Positions 7,363-16,591 of a stretch of DNA of 64,000 nucleotides are shown here, in pieces; positions within the stretch are counted from its first letter, which is position 1; every line of letters starts with the position of its first letter. Location: the NCBI GenBank assembly GCA_021847015.1, contig JAJZVW010000006.1:62001-126000 (forward strand), read 5' to 3'. The notes under the pieces were generated by a model that saw only the letters and a list, made by a program, of their open reading frames with translations, ran no database searches and was not told where the DNA came from. Position numbers and translations under genes: made by a program. The stretch comes from Pseudomonadota bacterium. GTDB lineage: Bacteria; Pseudomonadota; Alphaproteobacteria; Rhodospirillales; Magnetospirillaceae.

Positions 7363-9144
7363 ATGGCGACGCGGCTGAAACCGGTCGATGCCGTGATCGT
7401 CGGCATGGGATGGTGCGGCGCGATCCTTGCCCGCGAACTGGCCGATCTGGGTCTCTCGGTGGTCGGCCTGGAACGGGGGGAATGGCGGAACACGCATCCG
7501 GATTTCGCCCCGGGCCACATGCACGACGAGCTGGGCATCGCGGTGCGCGGCCAATTGGCCCAGGACGCCTCGCGCCAGACCGTCACCTTCCGCAACCATG
7601 CCGGCGAGACGGCGTTGCCCTTGCGCCGGCTGGGGGATTTCCGTCCGGGCGAGGGAGTGGGCGGGCGCGGGGCGACCTGGAGCGGGCGCTCCTTGCGCCT
7701 GCTCGCCTCGGATTTCAGCCTGCGCAGCGGGATCATCCGCCGGTACGGCGAAAAAGCGGTCGGCCCGGACATGACGATCCGCGACTGGCCCCTTTCCAGC
7801 GAGGACCTCGAACCTTTTTACGACCGTTTCGAATATGTCTGCGGCGTTTCGGGCAAGGCCGGCAACATCCGCGGCCGCATCGTCGAGGGCGGCAACCCGT
7901 TCGAGGCGCCGCGCTCGCGCCGTTACCCCAATCCGCCGCTGCACGCCAGCCTGGCCATGATCCTGTTCGAGGCCGCCGCCCGCCGTTTCGGCCTGCACGC
8001 GTTCCCACTGCCCTCGGCCAATCCGTCCCGGTCCTACACCAACGCCTACGGCATGACGATGGCGGCATGCCGCTATTGCGGTTTCTGCGAGGGGTTCGGC
8101 TGCGCCGTGGCGGCCAAGGCCAGCCCGCAGACCGCGGTGCTTCCGGCCCCGGGGCGCGCGGCCGGTTTCCGGCTCCGCACGCGGGCGCAGGTGCTGAGGG
8201 TCGATCGCGGTAGGGATGGCGCGCGGGCCGCCGGGGTGACCTATCTCGACGCCGCCGGGCACGCGTTCGAGCAGCCCGCCGATGTGGTCGTGCTGGCCGC
8301 CGGGGTATTCGGCAACGTCCACCTGATGCTGGTGTCGGGTATCGGCGAGCCTTACGACCCGGCGGCGGGGCGGGGGGTGATCGGCGCCAACTACGCCCAC
8401 CAGACGCAATCGTCGGCGACGCTGTTCTTCCGCGACCGGATATTCAACAATTTCATGGGCGCGGGTGCGCTCGGCATGGCCATCGACGATTTCAACGGCG
8501 ACAATTTCGACCATACCGGCCTCGATTTCGTCGGCGGTGGTGCGATCGTCGCCGCCAGCGGCGGCGCCCATCCGATCCGCTACCACCCGGTGCCTCCCGG
8601 CACGCCCCGCTGGGGCGGCGCCTGGAAGCGCGCGGTGAAGCATTGGTACAACCGTTCCATGCGCATCGAGACCTATGGGGCGGCCATGGCCTATCGCGGC
8701 AACCGCCTCGACCTCGACCCCGTCTACGAGGACGCCTGGGGACGGCCGCTGCTGCGGCTGACCTTCGATCACGGCGCCAACGACCTGCGCATCTCCCGGC
8801 ACCTTACCGCCATCGCCCGGCAGCTCGGGGCCGCCTTGCGGCCGGACCACGCGTCGATCCGGCACGAACCGTCTCCCTATTCCCCGGGAGCGGCGGAATC
8901 GCCGCCGGCCGGCCATTTCCGCGATCCCACCGGCGGCGCGATCATGGGCGACGATCCCCGCACCAGCGCCGTCAACCGCTACCTGCAATGCTGGGACGTC
9001 CCCAATCTGTTCGTGGTCGGCGCGTCCGCGTTTCCCCAGCATCCCGGTTGCGATCCCACCGCCACGGCGGCGGCCTTGGCCTATTGGGCGGCGGAGGCGG
9101 TCCGGTTGCAGTACGTGAAAAGCCCGGGACCCCTGGTCGGTTAG
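7363..9144 (+). CDS. GMC-family FAD oxidoreductase (gluconate 2-dehydrogenase alpha-like)
   Basis: 593 residues. An N-terminal FAD dinucleotide fold (VDAVIVGMGWCGAILARELA, residues about 8-27) and a C-terminal GMC domain ending in NLFVVGASAFPQHPGCDPTA mark the family of gluconate, sorbitol and 2-ketogluconate dehydrogenases. A Cys-rich stretch (CRYCGFCEGFGC, about residue 230) is reminiscent of the cluster-binding cysteines of some GMC dehydrogenases. It starts 11 bp after the gamma-like subunit gene, so the two form a unit; export would rely on that partner's Tat signal. The diheme/triheme cytochrome c subunit usually encoded third is missing: the next gene, on the other strand, is a sensor kinase. 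Confidence 0.85.
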   Translation: MATRLKPVDAVIVGMGWCGAILARELADLGLSVVGLERGEWRNTHPDFAPGHMHDELGIAVRGQLAQDASRQTVTFRNHAGETALPLRRLGDFRPGEGVGGRGATWSGRSLRLLASDFSLRSGIIRRYGEKAVGPDMTIRDWPLSSEDLEPFYDRFEYVCGVSGKAGNIRGRIVEGGNPFEAPRSRRYPNPPLHASLAMILFEAAARRFGLHAFPLPSANPSRSYTNAYGMTMAACRYCGFCEGFGCAVAAKASPQTAVLPAPGRAAGFRLRTRAQVLRVDRGRDGARAAGVTYLDAAGHAFEQPADVVVLAAGVFGNVHLMLVSGIGEPYDPAAGRGVIGANYAHQTQSSATLFFRDRIFNNFMGAGALGMAIDDFNGDNFDHTGLDFVGGGAIVAASGGAHPIRYHPVPPGTPRWGGAWKRAVKHWYNRSMRIETYGAAMAYRGNRLDLDPVYEDAWGRPLLRLTFDHGANDLRISRHLTAIARQLGAALRPDHASIRHEPSPYSPGAAESPPAGHFRDPTGGAIMGDDPRTSAVNRYLQCWDVPNLFVVGASAFPQHPGCDPTATAAALAYWAAEAVRLQYVKSPGPLVG

Positions 9145-9158
9145 GACGGTGGACGGAG

Positions 9159-11618
9159 TCAGACGTCCTTGCCCGCATCGGCAGCCACCGCATAGACCGT
9201 GGCGACCTCGGCCTCGGCACGGGACCATTCGGCCGCCAGCCGCCCGAGAAGGGAACCGACCGCGCCGGTCGCCCCGTCTTTGCAGGCGGTCTCGATGTCG
9301 CCGCACAATTCGCCCAGGGCCGGGCAGCAGGCGTAGCGCGCCATTCCCTTGAGGTCGTGGGCGGCCTCGGCGGTCGCGGCGAAATCGCCGTCGCGGGCGG
9401 CGTCGCGGATGCGCGCGTGAAGCGCGCCGCCGTTGTCGAGGAACAGGCGCAGGAAGCCGGCCCAGTCCCGCTCGCCGACGAGGTCGCGCAGTTTCCGCAA
9501 CGCCGCCTCGTCCACGGCCGGACGGCTGTCGCCGCCGCCGAGCGCCGGGCAGACGGCGGCGACCGCGCGGTCGAAGGCTTCGGGGTCCAGGGGCTTGGCC
9601 ACGTGGCCGTTCATGCCGGCGGCTAGGCACCGTTCCACATCGTCGGGGAAGGCGTTCGCGGTCAAGGCGATGATGGGAACGTTTCCGGCGGGCGGGGGAA
9701 GGGCGCGAACCGCGCGGGCGGCGTCGATGCCGTCGAGGCCGGGCATCGCCATGTCCATGAGGACGAGGTCGAAGCCGCCCTGCCGCGCCAGCTCCACAGC
9801 CTCCCCGCCGTCGGCCGCGGCCGTGACCGCGTATCCCCTCCGTGCGAGCAGGGCCGAGGTCACCTGGCGGTTGAGCGCATTGTCCTCCGCCAGCAGGATG
9901 GACAAGGAGGGGGGATGCGCGCGGGCCGGCGGCTTTGCCGCCGCCTCGCCGGTGGGGGCGGGGACGCCCAGGCGGAGCGCGAAGGAAAACGTGCTGCCCG
10001 CGCCCGGAGCGCTTCGCACCGCGATCGTTCCGCCCATCGCCTGCACCAGATGGCGGCAAATGCTGAGGCCGAGGCCGGTTCCGCCGTGTGCCCCAGGAGA
10101 CGCCTGGACGAAGGGATCGAAGATGTCGGCAAGCCGCTCGGGCGGGATGCCGATGCCCGTGTCGGCGACGGCGAAGCGGAGCGGCATACCGTCGCCGGCG
10201 GGCGGGCCGGCGGGCCCGACCGAGAGCACGACGCTCCCGCTCGGGGTGAATTTGACCGCGTTGCCCATCAGGTTGACGAGGATTTGGCGCAGGCGTGCCG
10301 GGTCGCCGGACAGGGTGTGCGGAACGCCGTCTTCGATCCGGCACGCGATCTCCAGACCCTTTTCCCGGGCGGGGGGCGCCATGGCGGCGCAGACGCTGGT
10401 TGCCAGTTTGCGCAGGTCGAAGCCGACGGTCTCGAACGGCATATCCCCGCGTTCCAGCCGCGACACGTCGAGGATGTCGTCAAGGATGCGCAGCAAGCCG
10501 TGGGCGGCCTCGCTGACGATTTCGACCCGCTCGCGCTGACAGGGCGGGAGCGTGTCGCCCATGGCCAGTTCCGTCATTCCCAGGATGCTGTTCATGGGCG
10601 TGCGGATCTCGTGGCTCATCACCGCCAGGAAGCGGGCCTTGGCCAGCGCCGCGCGTTCGGCGGCCATGCGGGCGGCTTCCTTGTCCGCGCTCTCGCGCCG
10701 CAAGGCGGCCATCGCCGCTTCGGCTTCGGCCGTGGCCGCCGACAGGAACAGGCCGACCAGGGCGATCACCGCCAGGAAGCCGTGGAGGTAGGCGAAGCTC
10801 TGCCGGAAATCGCCGTGGGCGAACGGGCCGTGGCCGCCGGCCGTGCCGATGACGGCGACGGCCGACAGCAGCAGCACCCACAAGGTCACGACGTGCGGGG
10901 GAAAGCGCACGGCGATCCAGATGACGGCGGGCACCGCCAGATAGCTGAGGGGGCCCAGCGCCGGGTTGGCGGGCAGGGCGAACATGACGACCCACAAGGA
11001 TGGCAGGAGCAGCCCCGCCAGCGCCGCCTCGGCGGTGCCGGGGCCGAAGCCGCGCGTCCAGCGGCGGAGGGTCAGCAACGGCGGTGCCACCACGAGCACG
11101 CCGAGCGCGTCGCCCGCCCACCACACCAGCCAGGTCAGCGACGGGTTCCCCTGGCCCCCGGCCATCGCCGCCAGGGAGAGGGTGCCGATGCTGGCGCTCA
11201 GCAGCGGGCCGATGGCCGCCGCCGCGGCGACGAACCGGAAGACGCTGCGGGGATTGGCGAACAGGTCCTCCTGCCCCAATCGGCGCAGCAGCAGGGCGCC
11301 GGCGACGGCGGGCAGCGAATCGCCGATGGCGACGACGATGGAGAACGGCAGCGAGCCCGAAGCCCCGATATTGACGGCGAAGGACCCGGCGACAAGGGCG
11401 GGCAGGGCGGCACGGCCGTAGCGCCACACGGCCCAGAAGGCGATGCCCGTCGGGGGCCAGATCAGCGAGACGGTGGTGCCCATGTAGGGCAGCGACAGGC
11501 CTATCCGGCCGGCGATCAGATAGGCCAGGGCCAGCACCAGGCTGCCGCAAACAAACCGGAAGCGGGTGCCGCCCATGGCGGTGATGCACAATCGGTCAAT
11601 GCGCCCGATGGCCGTCAT
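9159..11618 (-). CDS. Hybrid sensor histidine kinase: MASE1-HisKA-HATPase-REC-Hpt
   Basis: 819 residues. A MASE1-type membrane sensor of about 8 helices (residues 20-300, with SLIWPPTGIAFWAVWRYG near 51) is followed by a short coiled region, HisKA with the phospho-acceptor H336 in AVMSHEIRTPMNS, a HATPase domain (ADTGIGIPPERLADIFDPF near 486, GGTGLGLSI near 512), a receiver domain (LLAEDNALNRQ, phospho-Asp D622 in LVLMDMAMPGLDG) and a C-terminal Hpt domain with H754 (EAAHDLKGMARYA). A whole phosphorelay thus lies in one chain and should pass phosphate to a response regulator encoded elsewhere. The signal is unknown. A second ATG at 11576 is an alternative start. No response regulator lies next to it. 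Confidence 0.92.
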   Translation of the reverse strand: MTAIGRIDRLCITAMGGTRFRFVCGSLVLALAYLIAGRIGLSLPYMGTTVSLIWPPTGIAFWAVWRYGRAALPALVAGSFAVNIGASGSLPFSIVVAIGDSLPAVAGALLLRRLGQEDLFANPRSVFRFVAAAAAIGPLLSASIGTLSLAAMAGGQGNPSLTWLVWWAGDALGVLVVAPPLLTLRRWTRGFGPGTAEAALAGLLLPSLWVVMFALPANPALGPLSYLAVPAVIWIAVRFPPHVVTLWVLLLSAVAVIGTAGGHGPFAHGDFRQSFAYLHGFLAVIALVGLFLSAATAEAEAAMAALRRESADKEAARMAAERAALAKARFLAVMSHEIRTPMNSILGMTELAMGDTLPPCQRERVEIVSEAAHGLLRILDDILDVSRLERGDMPFETVGFDLRKLATSVCAAMAPPAREKGLEIACRIEDGVPHTLSGDPARLRQILVNLMGNAVKFTPSGSVVLSVGPAGPPAGDGMPLRFAVADTGIGIPPERLADIFDPFVQASPGAHGGTGLGLSICRHLVQAMGGTIAVRSAPGAGSTFSFALRLGVPAPTGEAAAKPPARAHPPSLSILLAEDNALNRQVTSALLARRGYAVTAAADGGEAVELARQGGFDLVLMDMAMPGLDGIDAARAVRALPPPAGNVPIIALTANAFPDDVERCLAAGMNGHVAKPLDPEAFDRAVAAVCPALGGGDSRPAVDEAALRKLRDLVGERDWAGFLRLFLDNGGALHARIRDAARDGDFAATAEAAHDLKGMARYACCPALGELCGDIETACKDGATGAVGSLLGRLAAEWSRAEAEVATVYAVAADAGKDV

Positions 11619-11675
11619 GCGCCATCCGTCCTCCCCCCCGGCAGGGCCGTTCGGTGCCCGTTTTCACCCGCCGAT

Positions 11676-11797
11676 GTCATCCCGACCGAGCGCAAACGAG
11701 TGAAGGGATCTTTCACGCGCGGCGCGTCCCGCACCGGAGATCACGTCTGGCGGCGGAGCCGCCGGCGCCTGAAAGATCTCGTTTCGCTCGGGATGAC
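11676..11797. repeat. Palindromic repeat copy R2
   Basis: Runs from GTCATCCCGACCGAGCGCAA to TTTCGCTCGGGATGAC in the 233-bp gap between the sensor kinase start and the 3' end of the glucosidase gene. The arms pair as in the other copies (GTCATCCCGA with TCGGGATGAC, AAGGGATC / AAAGATCT inside). The loop is longer than usual (about 122 bp in all). No terminal MITE repeats are seen beside it. The remainder of the gap holds no other recognisable feature. Confidence 0.75.
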
Positions 11798-11851
11798 AAT
11801 GAACGACGCAGGATGGTCGAAAACTGAACGGCCCCGTTCCGCCCATACTTA

Positions 11852-14002
11852 TCACATCTCCAGGCGGATCTGCACGTCGCCGCGGCGGCGCTGCACGTTG
11901 ACGCCGACGCTGTGGGGGTGGCGGTCGAGGATGACGTCGGTCATGGAATTGCCGATCATCAGGCCGGAAATCTCGACCCGGTCCAGCGACTCGGGCAGCG
12001 ACGGGTGGTGGAACACCAGGGTCGGCGGGTCGGCGATCACCTCCAGTCCCAGGACCGCCTGCAGGAGCAGGAAGGGGCTGCCGGCGGACCATGCCTGGGG
12101 AATGCAGGCCACCGGGTACAGCGTCGGCCCCTGTCCGGCCTGGCGCGGGAAGCCGCAGAACAGTTCCGGAAGCCGGTTGAGGTCCACCGACATGGCGGCC
12201 TCGAACATGCCGTCCAGCACCTTGCGAGCGCGGTCGGCCATGCCGTAGCGGGCCAGGCCGGCGGCGATGATGGAATTGTCGTGGGGCCACACCGAGCCGT
12301 CGTGGTAGCTCATGGGGTTGTAGCGCCGTTCCCCTTCGGCCAGGGTCCGCACGCCCCATCCCGAGAACATGTCCGGCCCCATCAGCGAATCCGCCACGCG
12401 CCGCGCCCGGTCGGCGCGGACGATGCCGCAGAACAGGGCGTGGCCGGGGTTCGAGCTTTCCACCGTGCACGGCACCTTGTCGCCGTCCAGGGCCAGGGCG
12501 TAGGTGCCCTTGTCCTCCAGCCAGAACGCCTTCTCGAAGGCGGTCCTGAGCGTGGCCGCCTCGGCGCGCAGCAGGCGGGCGCGGGCCCGCATTCCCAGGC
12601 CGTCGGCGATCTCGGCGGCGCCCTGCTTGGCGGCGTAGACGTAGGCCTGCACCTCGACCAGGGCGATCGGCCCGTGCGCCAGCCGGCCGTCGGAATGCAT
12701 CACCGAATCCTCGGAATCCTTCCACCCCTGGTTGGCCAGCCCCTGGGGTCCCTTGCGCTGGTATTCGACGAACCCGTCGCCGTCGCAATCGCCGTAGCGG
12801 TCGATCCATTCCAGGGCGCATTCGATGTTGCTCCACAGGCCGTCGAGCACCGACCGGTCGCCGGTGCGCCGCCAGTATGCGGCACCCAGCATGATGAACA
12901 GCGGCGTCGAATCGGCACTGCCGTAATAGGACCCGTAGGGCACCTCCCCAAGATTGGCCATCTCGCCCTGCCGCCATTCGTGGAGGATCTTTCCGGGTTC
13001 GGCGTCCTGCACCGGGTTCTGGTGGCGGGCCTGGTTGGCCGCCAGGGTGGACAGCACGCCCCGCGCCATCGAGGGGTCCAGCCACAGGTATTGCAGGGCG
13101 GTGATGATGCCGTCGCGGCCGAACACCGTGGAAAACCACGGTACGCCGGCATAGGGATAGGGGCCGTCGGGAGTCTGGGTCTCCAGCATGCGCAAATCCG
13201 CGGTCGAGCGGTCGATCCAGTGGTTGAACTGCTGGTTCGAGGTCCGGATGCGGCAGCGGCGGGTGGACAGCTTGTTCACCAGCTTTTCGCGGCTGCGGGC
13301 GAAGGTTTCCGCCGAGGGCGGCCGCGCGCCCTCGAACGAGGCGGTGTGGTACAGCTCGAACGGCCGCAGCGGCTCCAGCCGCGGCGAGAAGCGGGCATGG
13401 TTGCCGGTTAGTTCGGCGGGGGGTTCCGAGAATCCGATCCAGGTGTGCCGTCCGATTCCGTCCAGCCCGTCATAGCTCATCACCACCACGGAATCGGTGA
13501 CCTCGCCCCCTTGGCGGCCGCGCTCCTTGCGCCGCATCCCCCGCACCTCGAACACGTCGGCGAAATCGGCGTCGAACAGGTAGGTCAGGTCGAGGTCGAG
13601 GGCGGAATCGCCGTAATTGAAGACGCGGGTGCGGCAATACAGGGCACCGTGCCACAGGTACTGGGAGCGGAACACGTGGATGGTCCCGCGCGGAATGATG
13701 CGGTTGCCGCCCATCGGGATGTCGGGATTGGTCAGGTCCACCGCGACGAAGGCGTTGTGCTCCTGGACGGTGGAGGACAGCAGCAGCGGGCGCTGCTGAC
13801 CAAGGTGGAACTCATGGTGGGACAGCATGCGGGTGCCGCGGTGATAGGTGCCCTGTTCGCCGCCGCCCACCGACCCCATGTCGCCGTAACGGTCGAACAC
13901 GGCGAAGGTGTCCCCGTCCTTCAAGGTCAAGGTGCGCATCGCCACCCGCGGACTGGTGGCGAGCACATAGGCGTGGCCCTGGAACTTGATGATGTCGCTC
14001 AT
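11852..14002 (-). CDS. Glycogen-debranching-type amylo-alpha-1,6-glucosidase
   Basis: 716 residues from the ATG at 14002 (MSDIIKFQGHAYVLATSPR). The N-terminal domain (about 10-200; GGEQGTYHRGTRMLSHHEFH) is the bis-type debranching enzyme N-terminal fold, and the C-terminal half (about 290-690) is an alpha/alpha barrel with PWFSTVFGRDGIITALQYLW, YHDGSVWPHDNSIIAAGLAR and SAGSPFLLLQAVLGLE. The family hydrolyses alpha-1,6 branches or acts on related alpha-glucosides in the cytoplasm. The start overlaps the stop of the upstream glycosyltransferase by 4 bp (ATGA), so the two genes are co-translated and probably serve one carbohydrate pathway. The exact substrate is uncertain. Confidence 0.88.
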   Translation of the reverse strand: MSDIIKFQGHAYVLATSPRVAMRTLTLKDGDTFAVFDRYGDMGSVGGGEQGTYHRGTRMLSHHEFHLGQQRPLLLSSTVQEHNAFVAVDLTNPDIPMGGNRIIPRGTIHVFRSQYLWHGALYCRTRVFNYGDSALDLDLTYLFDADFADVFEVRGMRRKERGRQGGEVTDSVVVMSYDGLDGIGRHTWIGFSEPPAELTGNHARFSPRLEPLRPFELYHTASFEGARPPSAETFARSREKLVNKLSTRRCRIRTSNQQFNHWIDRSTADLRMLETQTPDGPYPYAGVPWFSTVFGRDGIITALQYLWLDPSMARGVLSTLAANQARHQNPVQDAEPGKILHEWRQGEMANLGEVPYGSYYGSADSTPLFIMLGAAYWRRTGDRSVLDGLWSNIECALEWIDRYGDCDGDGFVEYQRKGPQGLANQGWKDSEDSVMHSDGRLAHGPIALVEVQAYVYAAKQGAAEIADGLGMRARARLLRAEAATLRTAFEKAFWLEDKGTYALALDGDKVPCTVESSNPGHALFCGIVRADRARRVADSLMGPDMFSGWGVRTLAEGERRYNPMSYHDGSVWPHDNSIIAAGLARYGMADRARKVLDGMFEAAMSVDLNRLPELFCGFPRQAGQGPTLYPVACIPQAWSAGSPFLLLQAVLGLEVIADPPTLVFHHPSLPESLDRVEISGLMIGNSMTDVILDRHPHSVGVNVQRRRGDVQIRLEM

Positions 14003-15069
14003 GTCCAGACCGATCCCCCCACAGCCGGGCGGACCCGCGGTCTGAGCGCGGCGAGGCGGCGGTAGAGGGCGACATATTCGGCGGCCATGCGGTCCGCCGC
14101 GAAGCGCCGCTCGAACGCCGCGCGGCACGCGGCCCGGTCGAAGCGGCCGCAGGCTTCCACCGCCCGCGCGGCCGCGTCGATCGATTCGACGACGTATCCG
14201 GTGGTTCCCTCGTCCAGCACCTCCGGCACGGAGCCGTTCCGCCAGGCGACGGTGGGGGTTCCGCAGGCCATCGCCTCCAGCATCACCAGGCCGAACGGCT
14301 CCGGCCAGTCGATGGGGAAGAGGTGCGCCAGGGCGCCGCCCAGGAACGCCGCCTTCTCGCGTTCCCCGATCTCGCCCAGCCATTCCACCAGCGGGTCGTC
14401 GAGCAGGGGGCGCACCACCGCCTCGAAATAGTCGCGGTCGGCGGCATCGGCCTTGGCCGCCGCCTTCAGAGGGATGCCCACCCGCCGGGCGATGGCGACG
14501 GCCCGCTCGAAGCCCTTTTCCGGCGAGAAGCGGCCGAGGAAGGCAAGATAGGCGCCGGAGGGGACGGAAGAGAACGGCAGCAGGCCGGGCGGCAGGCCGT
14601 GGTGGACGGTGTCCACCCAGTTGGCCCACGGGATCGGCGCGCGCTGGGCGGCCGAGATCGACACCAGCGGCAGGTCGTCGTATTCGCGGTAAAGCGGCGC
14701 AAGGTCGTGAAGGTCCTGGCGGCCGTGCAGGGTGGTCAGGGCGGGGACGGGCAGCCGGCGGATGCTCGGGTAATGCAGGTAGTCGCAGTGGAAATGGATG
14801 ACGTCGAAATCTTCCGCCCGCGCTATCACCGATTCCACTTCCAGGACGTGGTAGACCGTGCGGTCGCGGCAGGACGCGTCAAGCCTCAGGGCGCGCGGGC
14901 AGCAGCGCACCAGGCGGGCCGATGTGCGGGAATCGCCGCTGGCGAAGAGGGTGACGTCGTGGCCCATGGCCACCAGGGCCTCGGTGAGATAGAAGACCAC
15001 CCGTTCCGTGCCGCCGTAGAGCTTCGGGGGTACCGCTTCGTTCAGAGGCGCGACCTGGGCGATCCGCAT
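13999..15069 (-). CDS. Glycosyltransferase family 4 protein
   Basis: 356 residues. The start at 15069 is set by a strong GGGAGGAGG ribosome binding site 5-6 bases upstream; the alternative at 15087 lies upstream of that site. It begins MRIAQVAPLNEAVPPKLYGG, the GT-B opening with the glycine loop (YGGTERVVFYLTEALVAMG), and has the C-terminal donor-binding motif EPFGLVMLEAMACGTPTVAW near residue 265 with the catalytic Glu of the EX7E pattern. It transfers a sugar from an NDP-sugar. It is translationally coupled (4-bp overlap) to the debranching-type glucosidase, which suggests alpha-glucan or glucosyl-glycoside metabolism. Confidence 0.88.
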   Translation of the reverse strand: MRIAQVAPLNEAVPPKLYGGTERVVFYLTEALVAMGHDVTLFASGDSRTSARLVRCCPRALRLDASCRDRTVYHVLEVESVIARAEDFDVIHFHCDYLHYPSIRRLPVPALTTLHGRQDLHDLAPLYREYDDLPLVSISAAQRAPIPWANWVDTVHHGLPPGLLPFSSVPSGAYLAFLGRFSPEKGFERAVAIARRVGIPLKAAAKADAADRDYFEAVVRPLLDDPLVEWLGEIGEREKAAFLGGALAHLFPIDWPEPFGLVMLEAMACGTPTVAWRNGSVPEVLDEGTTGYVVESIDAAARAVEACGRFDRAACRAAFERRFAADRMAAEYVALYRRLAALRPRVRPAVGGSVWT

Positions 15070-15304
15070 GAGTCCTCCTCCCGTCAACCTTGCCCATCAG
15101 GGCCGAAGGTGGGCGGCCTTCCGGCGCGCGGCAATCGGCCATGGGAGGCAGGGAACTTTCGGCGGGATCGGCCGTGGCGGCTGGCGTCGCCGGTCGGCTG
15201 CGGAGCATGGAGGGTATCGTGGCGCCGATTGATGCACGGGCGCCCTGGGCAGGGCTCCGAACCATCGGGTTTCGAGTTGGTTGACGTCATCGTCCCCCCC
15301 CCCC

Positions 15305-15389
15305 GTCATCCCGAACGAGCGACAGCGATGAGATGCCGCTGTCGGCTACCGTTTGTGCCCGAAAGATCCCTCTCGCCGCTCGGGATGAC
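15305..15389. repeat. Palindromic repeat copy R3
   Basis: From GTCATCCCGAACGAGCGACA to GCTCGGGATGAC, preceded by a run of ten or more C residues. It shares flanks and loop text with R1 at 2523-2615. It lies in the 636-bp gap upstream of rpoH. The part before it (15070-15304) shows no gene or clear signal. Confidence 0.75.
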
Positions 15390-15466
15390 ACCATCACTCG
15401 CGGGGGCGTCAAGGGTTCGGTCATGAGTTGGAGCCAGCCTGAACCCACACGGCCCTGGGCGCGTGC

Positions 15467-15496
15467 TTGACGCCCCTCCCCCGGGATCGGCATAAT
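15467..15496 (+). promoter_or_regulatory. Putative rpoH promoter
   Basis: TTGACG at 15467-15472 and CATAAT at 15491-15496 are separated by 18 bases and lie about 210 bp before the rpoH start. The leading C (CTTGAC) also fits a heat-shock sigma -35 box, but no good CCCCAT -10 follows, so a housekeeping promoter is preferred. The long leader between it and the ATG could carry thermosensor-type structure, which I could not test. Confidence 0.45.
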
Positions 15497-15705
15497 GTTC
15501 GGGTGGATAAGTATCCGGTGCCCATAAGGGGCCGGATGCCGCAAGAGGGGCCAGACCGACCCGGTTGGCCGTACTGTCAGGTTGCTCGTGGGAGAACTAT
15601 GACGATGTCGAAATCGCGCACTATCGCTCCGGCGTTCGCGCCGTTCCCCGTTCCGCCGGCCATCGTCGGGCCGGTTGCCGACATTGCCGAGGGGAGGTGA
15701 GCACC

Positions 15706-16581
15706 ATGGCCAACACCCTTACGCTGCCCGTGGTTGACGGCGGTCTCGCCGCCTACCTGCGCCAGATTCGCGTCTTTCCCATGCTGGACGCGGACGAGGA
15801 ATACATGCTCGCCAAGCGCTGGCTTGAGCATCAGGACACCCAGGCGGCCCACAAGCTGGTGACCAGCCATCTGCGTCTGGTGGCCAAGATCGCCATGGGC
15901 TACCGGCATTACGGCCTGCCGCTGGCCGACCTGGTGGCCGAAGGCAATATCGGCCTGATGCGGGCGGTCAAGAAATTCGACCCGGAGAGGGGATTCCGTC
16001 TGGCGACCTACGCCATGTGGTGGATCAAGGCCTCGCTCAACGAATTCGTCCTCAATTCCTGGTCGCTGGTCAAGGTTGGGACGCTGGCGGCGCAGAAGAA
16101 GCTGTTCTTCAATCTGCGCCGGATCAAGGCCAGGCTCAACCTTTTGGAGCAGGGGGATCTGCCGCCCGAGCAGGTCGCCGCCATCGCCCGCGAACTGGAT
16201 GTGGGCGAGGACGACGTGGTGGCGATGAACCGTCGCATGAGCGGCCGCGACGCTTCCCTCAACATCCCCGTGGGCGAGGGCGCCAGCGAGTTGCAGGACC
16301 TGATCGCCGACGATTCCGACAATCAGGAAGCCAGCGTCGCCCGTGGCGAGGAACTCAGCAAAGGGCGCAAGCTGATCGCCCGCGCCTTGCTCGGCCTCAA
16401 CGAGCGCGAGCGGGACATCTTCGTCCAGCGCCGCCTCAGCGACGACCCCCCGACCCTGGAGGAACTGGGGCAGCGTTACGGCGTCTCGCGCGAGCGCATC
16501 CGCCAGATCGAGGTTTCGGTCTTCAACAAGGTTCAAAGCCTGGTCAAGGCCGGCTTCGCCGCGGCCTTGCCGGCGGCGTAA
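15706..16581 (+). CDS. rpoH: RNA polymerase heat-shock sigma factor RpoH (sigma-32)
   Basis: 291 residues. The start at 15706 follows a strong GGGGAGGTGA ribosome binding site. Region 2 is clear (GNIGLMRAVKKFDPERGFRL, ATYAMWWIKASLNEFVLNSW), and the RpoH box QKKLFFNLRRIKAR, which separates RpoH from other sigma-70 members, sits near residue 130. Region 4 has the helix-turn-helix PTLEELGQRYGVSRERIRQI at about 250. It directs polymerase to heat-shock genes; lon, clpP and clpX in this window are typical targets in the family. Alphaproteobacteria often carry two or more rpoH copies, and this may be one of several. Confidence 0.95.
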   Translation: MANTLTLPVVDGGLAAYLRQIRVFPMLDADEEYMLAKRWLEHQDTQAAHKLVTSHLRLVAKIAMGYRHYGLPLADLVAEGNIGLMRAVKKFDPERGFRLATYAMWWIKASLNEFVLNSWSLVKVGTLAAQKKLFFNLRRIKARLNLLEQGDLPPEQVAAIARELDVGEDDVVAMNRRMSGRDASLNIPVGEGASELQDLIADDSDNQEASVARGEELSKGRKLIARALLGLNERERDIFVQRRLSDDPPTLEELGQRYGVSRERIRQIEVSVFNKVQSLVKAGFAAALPAA

Positions 16582-16591
16582 CCTCCTCCGC

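Noticed and set aside
15565-15705. N-terminal extension of RpoH
   Set aside because: The extra 47 codons show no sigma-factor similarity, and a strong ribosome binding site lies directly before the ATG at 15706.
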